Source: Apiosordaria backusii (taxonomy: Eukaryota > Ascomycota > Sordariomycetes > Sordariales > Lasiosphaeriaceae). From it: DNA of 64,000 nucleotides. Below, piece after piece: positions 44,838-54,139 of this stretch. Under the pieces are notes generated by a model. The model saw nothing but the letters and a program-made list of their open reading frames with translations. It ran no database searches and was not told the origin of the DNA. The translations under genes were made by a program, and so were the position numbers. The first letter of the stretch is position 1. The number at the start of each line of letters is the position of its first letter. The DNA lies in NCBI GenBank assembly GCA_030549205.1, contig JAUKTV010000004.1, positions 2,232,001-2,296,000 on the forward strand, written 5' to 3'.

Positions 44838-45981
44838 CGTGAAGGTAGGTGTGGAAGTGAGCTAAGGTAGGTGGGTATCTTGTGTAAGTGAGTTAGGAAG
44901 ATCTTGTGTAACAAGAGACAACGAGCAAAAATACCCCAAAGGTTTAGAGAAGAAAAACCTAGGAAATATGTAATCATTAGTAGGTGTCATAAGATATATT
45001 TATCACCATCTAGACCTCACGATACTGCACCAAAAGAGGTAGTTGATGTAAGCGGGGATCACTGATCTCTTCAATCCCTGCCGCATTGCGTCCCAAACTC
45101 CAATATGGGATGTCTTGAATGGGGTGGCCCAATATCTAACCTGCAATGCGACCTGTAGTTTCTTTTCCTGTGCAGTGTGTGCCCCCATCTCCTCATGATT
45201 TATGTTCATAGACCAGTTCCTATTACCTCACGATGCGGGATGCTCTCCGCGGATGTGCTGACTCAACATCCCACTTGCCGGCGACGCCATCATGCACCCC
45301 AGCTGAGAATCTTATATGTGGTGAGCAATACGTGCTCGGTCGTGGCGCTCTTTCATGCGAGCCTCGCTTTCTCGGCATTTGTAAAATGTAAGACTGTGTC
45401 GATGATGTTGGTAAGAACTATCGGCAGACTACTGGGTAATGGTCAGTTTCATTCGTTGGGGTTGGTAACACAACATAGCACCAAGCACCAAGCAAAAGAC
45501 AGCCGTCCGTTGGCATTCTGATACATGATAAGAGTCTTGGTACTACCCAGCTCAGCCAATAATGGACCCAGTGAGTGGTGAAAGTTATGTGATTGCTGCA
45601 AGTCAGAGCAGAGTGGCTTTGGGATTAAGCACGGCGACGGAGTTACCAAATACGGTCCCGAGACACACAAACAGCTGGATGGATCAAACATGTACGTAAC
45701 TCAGCAGGAGATATCATTGCTCGCACCTCGATACGGAGTAACATGAACGGCCAAGGGACCGAGGGGCCGGAAGATGCAAATCAAACATCCCATTCCCAAA
45801 ATGCTGCAATATCTGGAGTGTGTATCCTCATCACCCCAGGAACCAACCAGGACGCCGGGACCTAGCTCGTAGCTGAACGTTTCAACGTCCGATCCGTATG
45901 CCATTGGGTTCACTATCCGGTATTCCCTCGTGACCGAAAATGTCAAATCGCTGCCTTTATTTTCCCAAACCCGCTTCCTAT
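44838..45981. other. intergenic, no gene recognised
   Basis: 1.1 kb upstream of the cyclase-family gene and downstream of rpl28. The several ~80-115-codon frames on both strands have no motif and overlap one another, so I see no gene. Confidence 0.5.
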
Positions 45982-46921
45982 TTAAGCGACGAGCTCGACA
46001 ACACCACCGGCCTCAGTAATCTTGCGCTCAGCCTCGGCGCTGACGTACCGGGCACGGACAACGATGGGGATCTCGGGGAGACGGCCTGTGTACAGAGTTA
46101 GCCCACCCATTCCTCCTCAAAAAAGAACTTTCAGAGTACTCACCCTTGCCGAGGAGCTTGGCGTAGCCGTTGGCGAGGAGGTCGATAACGGGGGCAGAGT
46201 CGGACTTGGCACCGCTGACGTACTTGTCGCGGGTCTCAAGGGGGACGAGAGACCAGAGCTTGTCGATGTTGATGATGGGGGCCCACTGGTGGTTGCGGAG
46301 AAGATGGAAGTCTATCCAAACAGTCAATTCCCAGTTCCTTCACTTCAACTCGTCATCGATCGCGGGCAACGTACGTCTCATGCCGACCTTTCCGAAGTAA
46401 CCGGGATGGTCTGGTTCCAGTCGTTAGCAATTATCATGTTTCGTGTTCGGGGCGGCTTGGTGGCTTGATGCTCTGAAGCCAGAGTTTCCTCCAGGTCTTT
46501 CGCAAATCAAGCCCCAGCTGCCCCCAAGGGCGATAGTTCCGTACACTTATCGAGGTTGGTGCGGTGGTGGTGCTTTTTGTCGAGTTAGCCCATGTCCTAT
46601 CCCAATCCAAGTCTCTCAATGATTTTGTCGTACCTGACCACCGGCCATACCACGACCACCCGGGTGCTTTCTGTGCTTGCCGACACGACTGGAAAATTAT
46701 CTCGTCAATTTGAGTTCGTTGCGGTCGATCGATTGATCGTTACATACCCCTTACCGGCGGACACCTGGAGAGCACACAGTCAGTGATCAATTCAAACAGC
46801 ATTTTTGGACGGCGGGAGAGAACATACATGGCCGCGGTGCTTTCTTGTCTTGGAAAACCGGGTAGGCTGCGATCGTCAGCATCATCTCCTCGTGCTACAG
46901 CGATTGCGGTGGGCATACCAT
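45982..46921 (-). CDS. rpl28: 60S ribosomal protein L28 (uL15; L27a in animals)
   Basis: Eight exons give 149 aa, the same length as yeast L28: 46921-46919, 46866-46828, 46764-46748, 46688-46634, 46572-46545, 46410-46375, 46311-46144 and 46085-45982. The first exon is the ATG codon alone. The sequence begins MPTRFSKTRKHRGHVSAGKG and continues with VGKHRKHPGGRGMAGGQHHH, the near-invariant uL15 N-terminus that reaches into the 25S rRNA. Later blocks are NIDKLWSLVP, APVIDLLANGYAKLLGKG and the ending AGGVVELVA. Intron density is high for so short a gene, common in fungal ribosomal protein genes. The small exons make the gene easy to miss; only short pieces of it appear as open frames. Confidence 0.96.
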
Positions 46922-47507
46922 GGTGGCTGCTGGTTAGTGACGATGTCCGGAATTCGTCGACAGTGATGCTCTTCGCAAAGAGCTATTTCGGGTCCCGCCG
47001 TAGATTTTAGGGCTGGGTATTTTTTTTGGTGGGCACAGGACTTTGGAATCCTGATCCGGATTTTTGCCGGTGCGTGCAGCTGCAGGGTGGGTCCGCCAGT
47101 CTGCCCTGGAATCTTGGCGTAGTGTAAGGGCAGAGGTCAAGTTTGTGGGGCAAGCTGGGGCAGCTGCGAGCCGGGTTAGGGTTGCTCATCTTTCTTGTCT
47201 TGGCCCAGATGTTGAACTGTTTAGAACTGTTCCTCAACATCGCAGCCAGCGCCTCGCTTGACACTCTTCCAGTGTTTGGGCCTCTCAAACTCCTCGATAT
47301 ACGCTATAATCTCATAATCTGTTCCTCTGCACTTCAATCCGCCCCCGACGAGTTACCAGACTTTCATGGTGAGTTGGGGCGAGCACCTTGAAGGCCAAGT
47401 GCCCTCAAACTTCATTCCGATAACGCGAATCACTCAACTGCGCCCAAAACCCTAACAATATTATCTTTTCACATTAGAGTACCACTTGGGTACAACCTCT
47501 CGCCAAG
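46922..47507. other. intergenic: rpl28 promoter side
   Basis: No gene seen. This is the promoter and 5' UTR of rpl28 and the 3' flank of the PAC3-like gene. The word TAGGGCTGGG at about 47008 and similar G-rich words occur here, but I cannot assign them to a known factor. Confidence 0.45.
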
Positions 47508-48001
47508 TCAAATAACTTGCAATACTAGCTCAAGAAAGTCAAAGAATGCCTCGCCTCCCCCATCCACCTTCTCCAGCCCCAGCCCAAGCAGGAGCGTCCT
47601 CTTCTCATTTGGATCGCGGAGGGCCAAGTGGCTTGCAATTTGAGTGGCGTAAAGATGACCCATTGTTTCTCTCTCCGAGTCACCGCCGCCTAGCAAGGTA
47701 CTGGGTGTCAAGTGTGCCGAAGGTAGAGTGCTTGAGCCAGGAAGAGCCATCTCTATAGACGCTGAAGACGGTGCTGATAATGGCACTGATACCTACGGTG
47801 GGGGTTAGTGGATCAATCATTGATGTTTTCAGCTTTGGTATAACTTACCCACTGGGCAAGACGGCCACCCTGAGAGACCGTAAGCATGATCTTGTCCGAG
47901 AAGCTTGTCGCTTCTACTTCGGTTGGGACGCCGTTGATGATTCCAGTGGTAGTCTTTGAAGGGGCGGGGAAAGGCTCCGGCCTGAGAGAAGTGCCGTCCA
48001 T
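47508..48001 (-). CDS. proteasome assembly chaperone 3 (PAC3/Pba3-like)
   Basis: Two exons (48001-47849, 47792-47508; 56-nt intron) give 145 aa. PAC3 with PAC4 guides assembly of the 20S alpha ring. Family features are TTTGIINGVPTEVEATSFSDKIMLTVSQGGRLAQWVSVPL and a second half ending LLLGLGLEK with an acidic helix, comparable with human PSMG3 in order and length. An extra Thr/Ser-rich loop sits after VSVPLSAPS. Identification rests on the short N-terminal block and overall layout, so it is less certain than neighbouring calls. The gene is divergent from dhr1 with 336 bases between start codons. Confidence 0.75.
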
Positions 48002-48337
48002 CTTGATGATAGTAGAGATTAATTGTTTTAACACGCCGCTGTCGATAATTGTTGGACTAAGGCCTCAGGCTTTCAATCTCATGAACTGGCAACACATGAA
48101 ACTGTTTGCTCACTCACTTGACGGCTGGTTCATGATGCTGCACACTGTCAGATGCACTGTGGTGCTTGGCCCCACACTTCGATGTGGGGTCGATGCTTAG
48201 CTCCAGAATTCTGCCGGGCGGACAAGATTTATCTCGAAATCTCAAAGAAGGAATCGAGACTAGAGAATTTCCACTGTGATCTCAACAGATCAAGTCGCCA
48301 AAACAAACATTACGGGAGCTGGTTTCCGGGCGACAAT
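48002..48337. promoter_or_regulatory. divergent promoter region PAC3-like / dhr1
   Basis: 336 bases between oppositely facing start codons, so a shared promoter is likely. Upstream of 48338 the helicase frame stays open to 48152, but those codons look non-coding (see rejected items). Confidence 0.55.
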
Positions 48338-51300
48338 ATGGCAGTCAAGAAATTTGTCCCTCGTCAGCGGAAACGGAAACATCTTGAGCGCCAACGCGCC
48401 CAGGAAAGAGCTACTCACGATACAGAGCTTGATGCAGACTCCAATGCTGTCGAAATCACCCCGGCGCAGCAGGCTGAGGCCGAGGAGAAAAGAAAACAGT
48501 TGCGCGAGTCACTGAAACCCGATGGTACCAAGATCACCGGCAAGAAGGCCAAGCGTCTTGAGAAGTATATTGAAAGCAAGCTGAAGAAGGATGAGAACCG
48601 AGAGCTTCTCGCCAGACTTGCCGCCAACAAGATCGACACCAGTTTATTCAGCAGTGCCAAGTCAATTGGCCAAGTCAGGGAAACCAAGAAGGAAGCTATC
48701 CGCCGCGTCCTCAGGGAAAAGGATGCCGGCCTCGGGTTGGATAAGTCAGACCTAACCTTGCTCTACCAGAAGCGCATTGTCAAACAAGGAGAAGTCCCTC
48801 GGCAACACCAGTCGGATGAATCTGAGGATGAGGAAGAGGAAGACTCAAAGACGACACAGAGAGGGGCGAGCACAAAACCACCACAACCATCATCACAGCC
48901 TACAACCACAGCCGCAGCTCCCGCCTTTGCAGTTGGGTCTGGTCTAAAACGGCCACTCGACGTTGACGACTCCGGCCGCCCAGTTCTTGCAAAGAGACAG
49001 AAGCGAGGAGGTGTCAAGTCGAAGTTCTCAATAGCTGCGCCCGTTGTTCATGAGGAACCAGAATCTGATGAGTTCGGCGGGTTCAGCTCTGGCGATGAAG
49101 ACGAGTCAGATGAGGAGGATGAGGAGGACTCCGGTGCCAGTGGATCGGAGGAGAGTGAGGAGCAGTCTGACGAGGACATGAGTGAGGAAGCGAGTGAGGA
49201 GGATGAAGATGAAGATGATAACGATGAAGATAGTTCTGAAGATGAGTCCGGCTCGGAGAACGAGGAGGAGGCAAAGCAACAACGCAAAGAAAGGTCATCA
49301 GCTTTCAAAGCCTGGGCACATCAACAACGAAATGAAGCCCTGGGGTACACGCCAACAACGTCAACAATACTCGACATACTCAGGCCAGAAAACTTCAAAC
49401 CCCGCCCATTAGAACAAGAACCATTGCCGATAGAGTTACAACCAACGACCAACGTCACCAGAAAGTCGCATGCCGTCACCGTCGCAAGGGACCCTGAGAT
49501 TGAAGAGGCTCGTTTCAAGCTCCCCGTCGTGGCCGAGGAACAGAAGATTATGGAGGCCATTCACAACAACGATGTTGTCGTCATCTGCGGTGCTACTGGT
49601 TCCGGAAAGACCACGCAGCTGCCGCAGTTTCTGTTTGAAGCTGGATACGGTGACCAAAAGGGTCCTACCCCTGGCATGATTGGTGTCACTCAGCCGAGGC
49701 GTGTGGCTGCTGTCAGTATGTCGAAGCGTGTTGGTCAAGAAATGGGAGACTTTTCCAAGGTGGTCGCCTATCAAATCCGGTTCGAGGGCACGGTTGACCC
49801 CAATACGGCCATCAAGTTCATGACTGATGGTGTTCTCCTCCGTGAGGCGGCCCAGGACTTTGCGCTTCGCAAGTACTCTGCCATCATCATTGATGAAGCC
49901 CACGAAAGAAGTGTAAACACAGATATCCTCATCGCCATGCTCAGCAGGGTGGTCAAACTGAGAGCCGAGTTGGCCAAGGAGGACCCATCAACGAAGCCGT
50001 TGAAGCTGATCATCATGTCTGCCACCCTGCGTGTTGAAGAGTTCACACAAAACACTGCGCTCTTCGAGACACCTCCACGAGTCATCGATGTAGAGGGTCG
50101 CCAGCATGAGGTCACCATTCACTTTGCCAAGAAGACACGGCACGATTACGTTGAGGACGCCTTCCGGAAAATCAGCAGAGGCCACCGAAAGCTACCACCA
50201 GGGGGCCTGCTCGTATTCCTCACCGGCCAAGGGGAAATCACCCAACTTAGCAAGCGTCTCAAGGCTGCATTTGGCGGCGGCATGAATTCGGCAACGGGGC
50301 CGAAGGTCAAGATTTCCGCCAATGAGGCTCCTATTGAGGCTGAGGACATCGACTTTGGAGATGTTGATGATAGGCCGGTGCATGATATGGATGATGATGA
50401 AATGGACACCATCTCTGATGACGAAGAAGAGGAGAAGGACTTTGAGATTGAGGATGAGGAATCAGGGACCGGCCCGAGAAAGATGCATATTTTGCCTCTG
50501 TACTCGATGCTTCCAACAAAAGAGCAGATGAAGGTCTTCGAGCCACCACCCGACGGTTCGCGCCTGGTTATTTTGTCGACCAATGTTGCTGAGACCAGTT
50601 TGACCATTCCTGGTATTCGGTATGTCTTTGACTGTGGCAGGTCGAAGGAGCGGCGGTATGACCCTGTGAGCAATGTCCAGAGCTTTCAGATCGACTGGAT
50701 CAGCAAGGCAAGTGCGCAACAGCGTGCTGGTCGTGCGGGCCGTACAGGCCCTGGCCATTGCTGGAGGCTGTATTCGTCAGCTGTCTATGAGCGGGATTTC
50801 CCTCTGTTTGCTGACCCAGAGTTGCTCCGGATGCCTATCGAGGGTGTCGTGCTGCAGCTCAAAGCCATGAACCTACAACACGTTGTCAACTTCCCCTTCC
50901 CTACTCCACCGGATCGGCAAAGTTTGATCAAGGCAGAAAAGCTCTTGACCTATCTCTCTGCCATCTCACCCGCCGGGCAAATCACACCGATCGGCTCGAC
51001 CATGTCTATTTTCCCCTTGTCGCCTCGTTTCTCGCGTATCTTGTTGGTTGGACATCTCCATGACTGTCTGCCATACACCATCGCTCTGGTTGCCGCGTTG
51101 TCTGCTGGTGAGATCTTTATCAACGAGCATCAGGCCATCCCCGCGGCGGAGGAGAGTACCGGGGACTTCCGCACCAATGAAGAAGTCATCGCCGAGGACA
51201 AGCGGGCAAGGATTCGTCAAGCATACAACGCCGTCCACAAAAACTTCTGCTATCTTGACGACAAGTCCGACGCCATCAAGCTGCTCCAGGTTGTCGGCGA

Positions 51301-52027
51301 GTTTGCTCATGAACCCACCGAGGCTTGGTGTGAGAGCCACTTTGTGCGGTTCAAAATCCTCAAGGAAATTCGCCAGCTGCAGTCCCAGATCGCTGATCTG
51401 CTCAAGTCCAACATTCCAGCCTTTGCCAACCTCAAGATTCCAGAACAGCTCGATCCTCCTTCTGCCAAACAAGTCCAAGCCCTCAAGCAAATGATTGCCG
51501 CCGGCTTCATCGACCAAGTCGCCATCAGAGCTGACAAGGCTCCCAACCCGCCTGAGATGTATCGGAAACCGCGCCGTGCAATCGATGTTCCTTACCTTCC
51601 TTTGATTCCCCTTGAGGGTGATCAAAAGGTGGAGGACCCTCTCGACAGGCTCGTCTACATCCATCCTTCATCTCCTCTTGCCCATCTCAGCACCGACGAA
51701 TGTCCTGAGTACATCTGCTATGCCTACCTACAGAAGGCTGGCAACACTGGCGCAGATGGCGAGAAGAAGGTCAAGACGCGCATGCATGCTTTGACCGACT
51801 TGACAGCTGGGCAGATCGCGTCTTTGGCGAAGGGCACGCCGCTGCTGACCTACGGCAAGCCCATCAAGGAGGTCAAGGGCTCGGAAAGCGCTGATGGGAA
51901 GACGAAGGAGGTTTGGGTGATCCCATATCTTCGGGCGGAGGGTGGTGCTGGCGGGTTGGGATGGCCGCTGCCTGCGAGAAGGGTGACACAACGGAAGGTT
52001 CCTGGGAAGGGTTGGGTTGTTGAGTAA
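48338..52027 (+). CDS. dhr1: DEAH-box RNA helicase Dhr1/Ecm16 (DHX37 type)
   Basis: A single exon of 1229 codons, starting at MAVKKFVPRQRKRKHLERQ, the conserved N-terminus. Dhr1 is an SSU-processome helicase that unwinds U3 snoRNA from pre-18S rRNA in the nucleolus. The N-terminal ~400 residues are basic then strongly acidic (poly Glu/Asp about residues 245-315). Helicase motifs: I GATGSGKT (418-425), Ia TQPRRVAA, II DEAHERS (519-525), III SAT, V NVAETSLTIPG and VI QRAGRAGRTGPG. An acidic insertion lies between motifs III and V (about residues 665-715), as in Dhr1 homologues. Winged-helix, ratchet and OB domains follow. A snoRNA-bearing spliced region begins 97 bases after the stop. Confidence 0.96.
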   Translation: MAVKKFVPRQRKRKHLERQRAQERATHDTELDADSNAVEITPAQQAEAEEKRKQLRESLKPDGTKITGKKAKRLEKYIESKLKKDENRELLARLAANKIDTSLFSSAKSIGQVRETKKEAIRRVLREKDAGLGLDKSDLTLLYQKRIVKQGEVPRQHQSDESEDEEEEDSKTTQRGASTKPPQPSSQPTTTAAAPAFAVGSGLKRPLDVDDSGRPVLAKRQKRGGVKSKFSIAAPVVHEEPESDEFGGFSSGDEDESDEEDEEDSGASGSEESEEQSDEDMSEEASEEDEDEDDNDEDSSEDESGSENEEEAKQQRKERSSAFKAWAHQQRNEALGYTPTTSTILDILRPENFKPRPLEQEPLPIELQPTTNVTRKSHAVTVARDPEIEEARFKLPVVAEEQKIMEAIHNNDVVVICGATGSGKTTQLPQFLFEAGYGDQKGPTPGMIGVTQPRRVAAVSMSKRVGQEMGDFSKVVAYQIRFEGTVDPNTAIKFMTDGVLLREAAQDFALRKYSAIIIDEAHERSVNTDILIAMLSRVVKLRAELAKEDPSTKPLKLIIMSATLRVEEFTQNTALFETPPRVIDVEGRQHEVTIHFAKKTRHDYVEDAFRKISRGHRKLPPGGLLVFLTGQGEITQLSKRLKAAFGGGMNSATGPKVKISANEAPIEAEDIDFGDVDDRPVHDMDDDEMDTISDDEEEEKDFEIEDEESGTGPRKMHILPLYSMLPTKEQMKVFEPPPDGSRLVILSTNVAETSLTIPGIRYVFDCGRSKERRYDPVSNVQSFQIDWISKASAQQRAGRAGRTGPGHCWRLYSSAVYERDFPLFADPELLRMPIEGVVLQLKAMNLQHVVNFPFPTPPDRQSLIKAEKLLTYLSAISPAGQITPIGSTMSIFPLSPRFSRILLVGHLHDCLPYTIALVAALSAGEIFINEHQAIPAAEESTGDFRTNEEVIAEDKRARIRQAYNAVHKNFCYLDDKSDAIKLLQVVGEFAHEPTEAWCESHFVRFKILKEIRQLQSQIADLLKSNIPAFANLKIPEQLDPPSAKQVQALKQMIAAGFIDQVAIRADKAPNPPEMYRKPRRAIDVPYLPLIPLEGDQKVEDPLDRLVYIHPSSPLAHLSTDECPEYICYAYLQKAGNTGADGEKKVKTRMHALTDLTAGQIASLAKGTPLLTYGKPIKEVKGSESADGKTKEVWVIPYLRAEGGAGGLGWPLPARRVTQRKVPGKGWVVE

Positions 52028-52210
52028 TGACTTCATGATACCTTTATATAGCGATAGGGTAACTCTTAATGTGAGATGGGATTTATTGTCATCCGCGGTT
52101 GCCCGCTGGAATTTGTGCTTGAGGTAAGTCTTGGTTCTTCTTTTCTTTTGCTTTCCCAGCAGCTCAATGGCAAGCAAGGATTTTCTTCTTGCTGTAGTTC
52201 TGCCTGTGCT

Positions 52211-52293
52211 CTATGATGCATTTCTCGAAAGAGGCTGTTTATGAAATTCTTTGATGATTACTCATATCACCATACATTGTTCTATTTCTGAGG
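52211..52293 (+). ncRNA. C/D-box-like snoRNA, copy 1
   Basis: C-like box ATGATGC at 52213, a CTC-GAAA-GAG hairpin, CTGTTTATGA, an internal TGATGA (C'-like) at 52252, then a 3' stretch CATACATTGTTCTATTT leading to D box CTGA at 52288-52291. It lies in intron 52124-52358. The rRNA target is not assigned. Confidence 0.75.
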
Positions 52294-52490
52294 CACACTC
52301 ATATCCTTCATACATTTTTTGCCACCGTCTGTTGGAACATTGGCTAATCTGGCGATAGTTGACATCGAGTTTGTTGCTGAATAAACGCAACGCTCCGAAC
52401 CTTGACTATGAAGATGGTTGGCACCTGTTTTCGCATCATGGTATGCATCCATCCTGCTATACTTTCCCTGATCTTATCTACCATGATGCA

Positions 52491-52564
52491 TTTCTCGCAA
52501 GAGGCTGTTTATGAAATCTTTTTAATGATTACATTCATCACCATACATTGTTCTATTTCTGATT
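52491..52564 (+). ncRNA. C/D-box-like snoRNA, copy 2
   Basis: Same layout as copy 1: ATGATGC at 52493, CTC-GCAA-GAG hairpin, CTGTTTATGA, AATGATTAC, the same 3' guide-like stretch and CTGA at 52559-52562. It lies in intron 52441-52630. Confidence 0.75.
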
Positions 52565-52749
52565 CCAACCTTTACACTTTTGGCTCATCTACGTCTACAT
52601 CTCTTTGAGCATATTGCTAACATGGAGTAGTTTGAGAAGATCCATTTGTCTGTTCAGGACAAACTGAGCCTCCATTGATCTCGGCCATAACGATATTTGA
52701 TGGACTTCTGGTACGTACTCACTCTCTTCTCGCTCCTTTCTCCTATCTT

Positions 52750-52834
52750 CCATGATGCATTTCTCTCACGAGGCTGTTTATGAAATCTTTTTTAATGATT
52801 ACATTCATACCTATACATTGTTCTATTTCTGATC
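52750..52834 (+). ncRNA. C/D-box-like snoRNA, copy 3
   Basis: ATGATGC at 52752, hairpin CTC-TCAC-GAG, CTGTTTATGA, AATGATTAC, TATACATTGTTCTATTT and CTGA at 52829-52832. The intron begins at 52711; its acceptor is at 52880 or 52896. Confidence 0.75.
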
Positions 52835-53003
52835 GACACACTTGACACACTTCTTGCTTCTTCATTTTGCTACATTTCAGGGTGACTGACCTGTCAGCAG
52901 TACCTTGAGACCACCCACCGGTCCAATTACCACGACTGGGACTAATCTTTTGTTCACTATGGTATGCCCCGCTCCCTCTCCCATTCACCTTCCCCACAGT
53001 CTG

Positions 53004-53088
53004 CTATGATGCATATTCTCGCAAGAGGCTGTTTATGAGTAATTTCTATGATTACATCTATCACCTATACATTGTTCTATTTCTGAGA
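53004..53088 (+). ncRNA. C/D-box-like snoRNA, copy 4
   Basis: ATGATGC at 53006, hairpin CTC-GCAA-GAG, CTGTTTATGA, ATGATTAC, TATACATTGTTCTATTT and CTGA at 53083-53086, within intron 52962-53152. Confidence 0.75.
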
Positions 53089-53248
53089 CTTGACATTTAC
53101 ACACTCGCTGTTCATCCTTTTCTTCTTTTTCTGTCAGCTAATATGTGGACAGTCTCAAGATACTGGATTCCAACTGGATCAAATTTATCCACACTCTTTA
53201 TGGTATGTCTCGACTGCACTATGACATCTAGCCTTCTCTCCCTGTCTG

Positions 53249-53335
53249 TCATGATGCATCTTCTCTCACGAGGCTGTTTATGAGTAATTATTCCATGATT
53301 ACACTTATCACCTATACATTGTTCTATTTCTGACT
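53249..53335 (+). ncRNA. C/D-box-like snoRNA, copy 5
   Basis: ATGATGC at 53251, hairpin CTC-TCAC-GAG, CTGTTTATGA, ATGATTAC, TATACATTGTTCTATTT and CTGA at 53330-53333, within intron 53203-53404. Confidence 0.75.
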
Positions 53336-53518
53336 CAGACACCAATCTCTTCTTCTCTTTTCTGCCGAGTTTATGGTACCGGCACATGCTAACTATGCTT
53401 TCAGAACCCATTCAGACAGCTGTCAATCTGGCGCATTGACACCACTGGGCCAAATCACCACTATCAACAATGGTACATATCTCTGTCTCTAGCCTTTTGT
53501 GCCGTAAACCAAACCCCA

Positions 53519-53562
53519 TCATGATGGATTACTCGAAAGAGGCTGTTTATGTTCTATGAGGG
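53519..53562 (+). pseudogene. truncated snoRNA copy 6
   Basis: It begins ATGATGG and keeps the CTC-GAAA-GAG hairpin and GGCTGTTTATG. It then runs straight to TTCTATGAG, having lost the middle of the unit, the C'-like box and the true D box. It lies after the last recognised donor (53473). It is probably a decayed member of the array. Confidence 0.6.
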
Positions 53563-54139
53563 CCTGGGTAGTTGTGTCGAGAGCCTGGTTATTCGTGTGA
53601 AGGTCCTGATTGCTTGCCTGGAGGAGCTGGTGGCTTGCCTGGGTGGGCTCATTGTTTGCCTGGACGGCCGCAACCGCCTGACGCACCGCAGCGCTAACTC
53701 TCCATTGAGTTGGCCGGATCTTCGGCCGATTCCCTCTCCGATTCTGGCGCCGAATCCCTCCCTGATTCTGGCGCCGATCCCCTCCTTTGATCTTCCGTCT
53801 ATCCCGTGCCCGGTTGATTGCTGTCCGTCTAATATTGCGCCTGGACGCTAGGATCCGTCTTGCAGCTAGCCAGCGTCTCAAGAGAACCGCAACTCTCCTC
53901 CTGATTGCCGCCCGCCGGCGTTCTGCCCGGTTCAAGCTAGCGTCTGTGTCGTACCCCGAATCGGAGCGACTTCCACCGCGGAGATGTACAAGACATTCTT
54001 TTCCATAGCTTGTCCAAGAATTAACACAAACTTCTTCCCCGTAGCTGACGTCTTTACATTTTTTCACACTCTTCTGTGGCCTCTCCTCCTGAGAGCCCTT
54101 CCATTTTCTCTTCTTTGGGCTCGTCTGACTCCCATTGCT
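53563..54139. other. GC-rich spacer with an Arg-rich minus-strand open frame
   Basis: A minus-strand frame of about 180 codons (53519-54067) is open but has no ATG at its start. It would encode a strongly basic Arg-rich segment followed by Asn/Gln-rich repeats. On the plus strand a roughly 21-base unit beginning TTGCCTGGA is repeated three times (53611-53672), and GATTCTGGCGCCGA is repeated at about 53739 and 53763. I cannot say that it is a gene. Confidence 0.35.

Larger units (their letters stand above)
52028..53560 (+). ncRNA. spliced snoRNA host region (possible 3' UTR extension of dhr1)
   Basis: Downstream of the dhr1 stop I see a chain of consensus fungal introns: 52124-52358, 52441-52630, 52711-52880 (or to 52896), 52962-53152 and 53203-53404, with a last donor at 53473. 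Four have a CTAAY branch site 10-20 bases before the AG. The short exons between (about 50-82 nt) carry stops in all frames, so the product is non-coding. Four of the five exons end in ATG before GTAYRY donors. Each intron holds one C/D-like RNA, 20-90 bases after the donor and about 45-65 bases before the branch site, the arrangement known for intron-encoded snoRNAs. Whether transcription starts at dhr1 or at a separate promoter is unknown. Confidence 0.7.

Noticed and set aside
48152..48337. N-terminal extension of the dhr1 frame by 62 codons
   Set aside because: The residues are compositionally unlike the family, lie in the divergent promoter, and the conserved N-terminus starts at the ATG at 48338.
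52028..53560. Transposon or satellite repeat as explanation of the 52-53.5 kb repeats
   Set aside because: Only the ~80-nt units are alike. The sequences between differ and carry exon/intron signals, so retained RNA function fits better.
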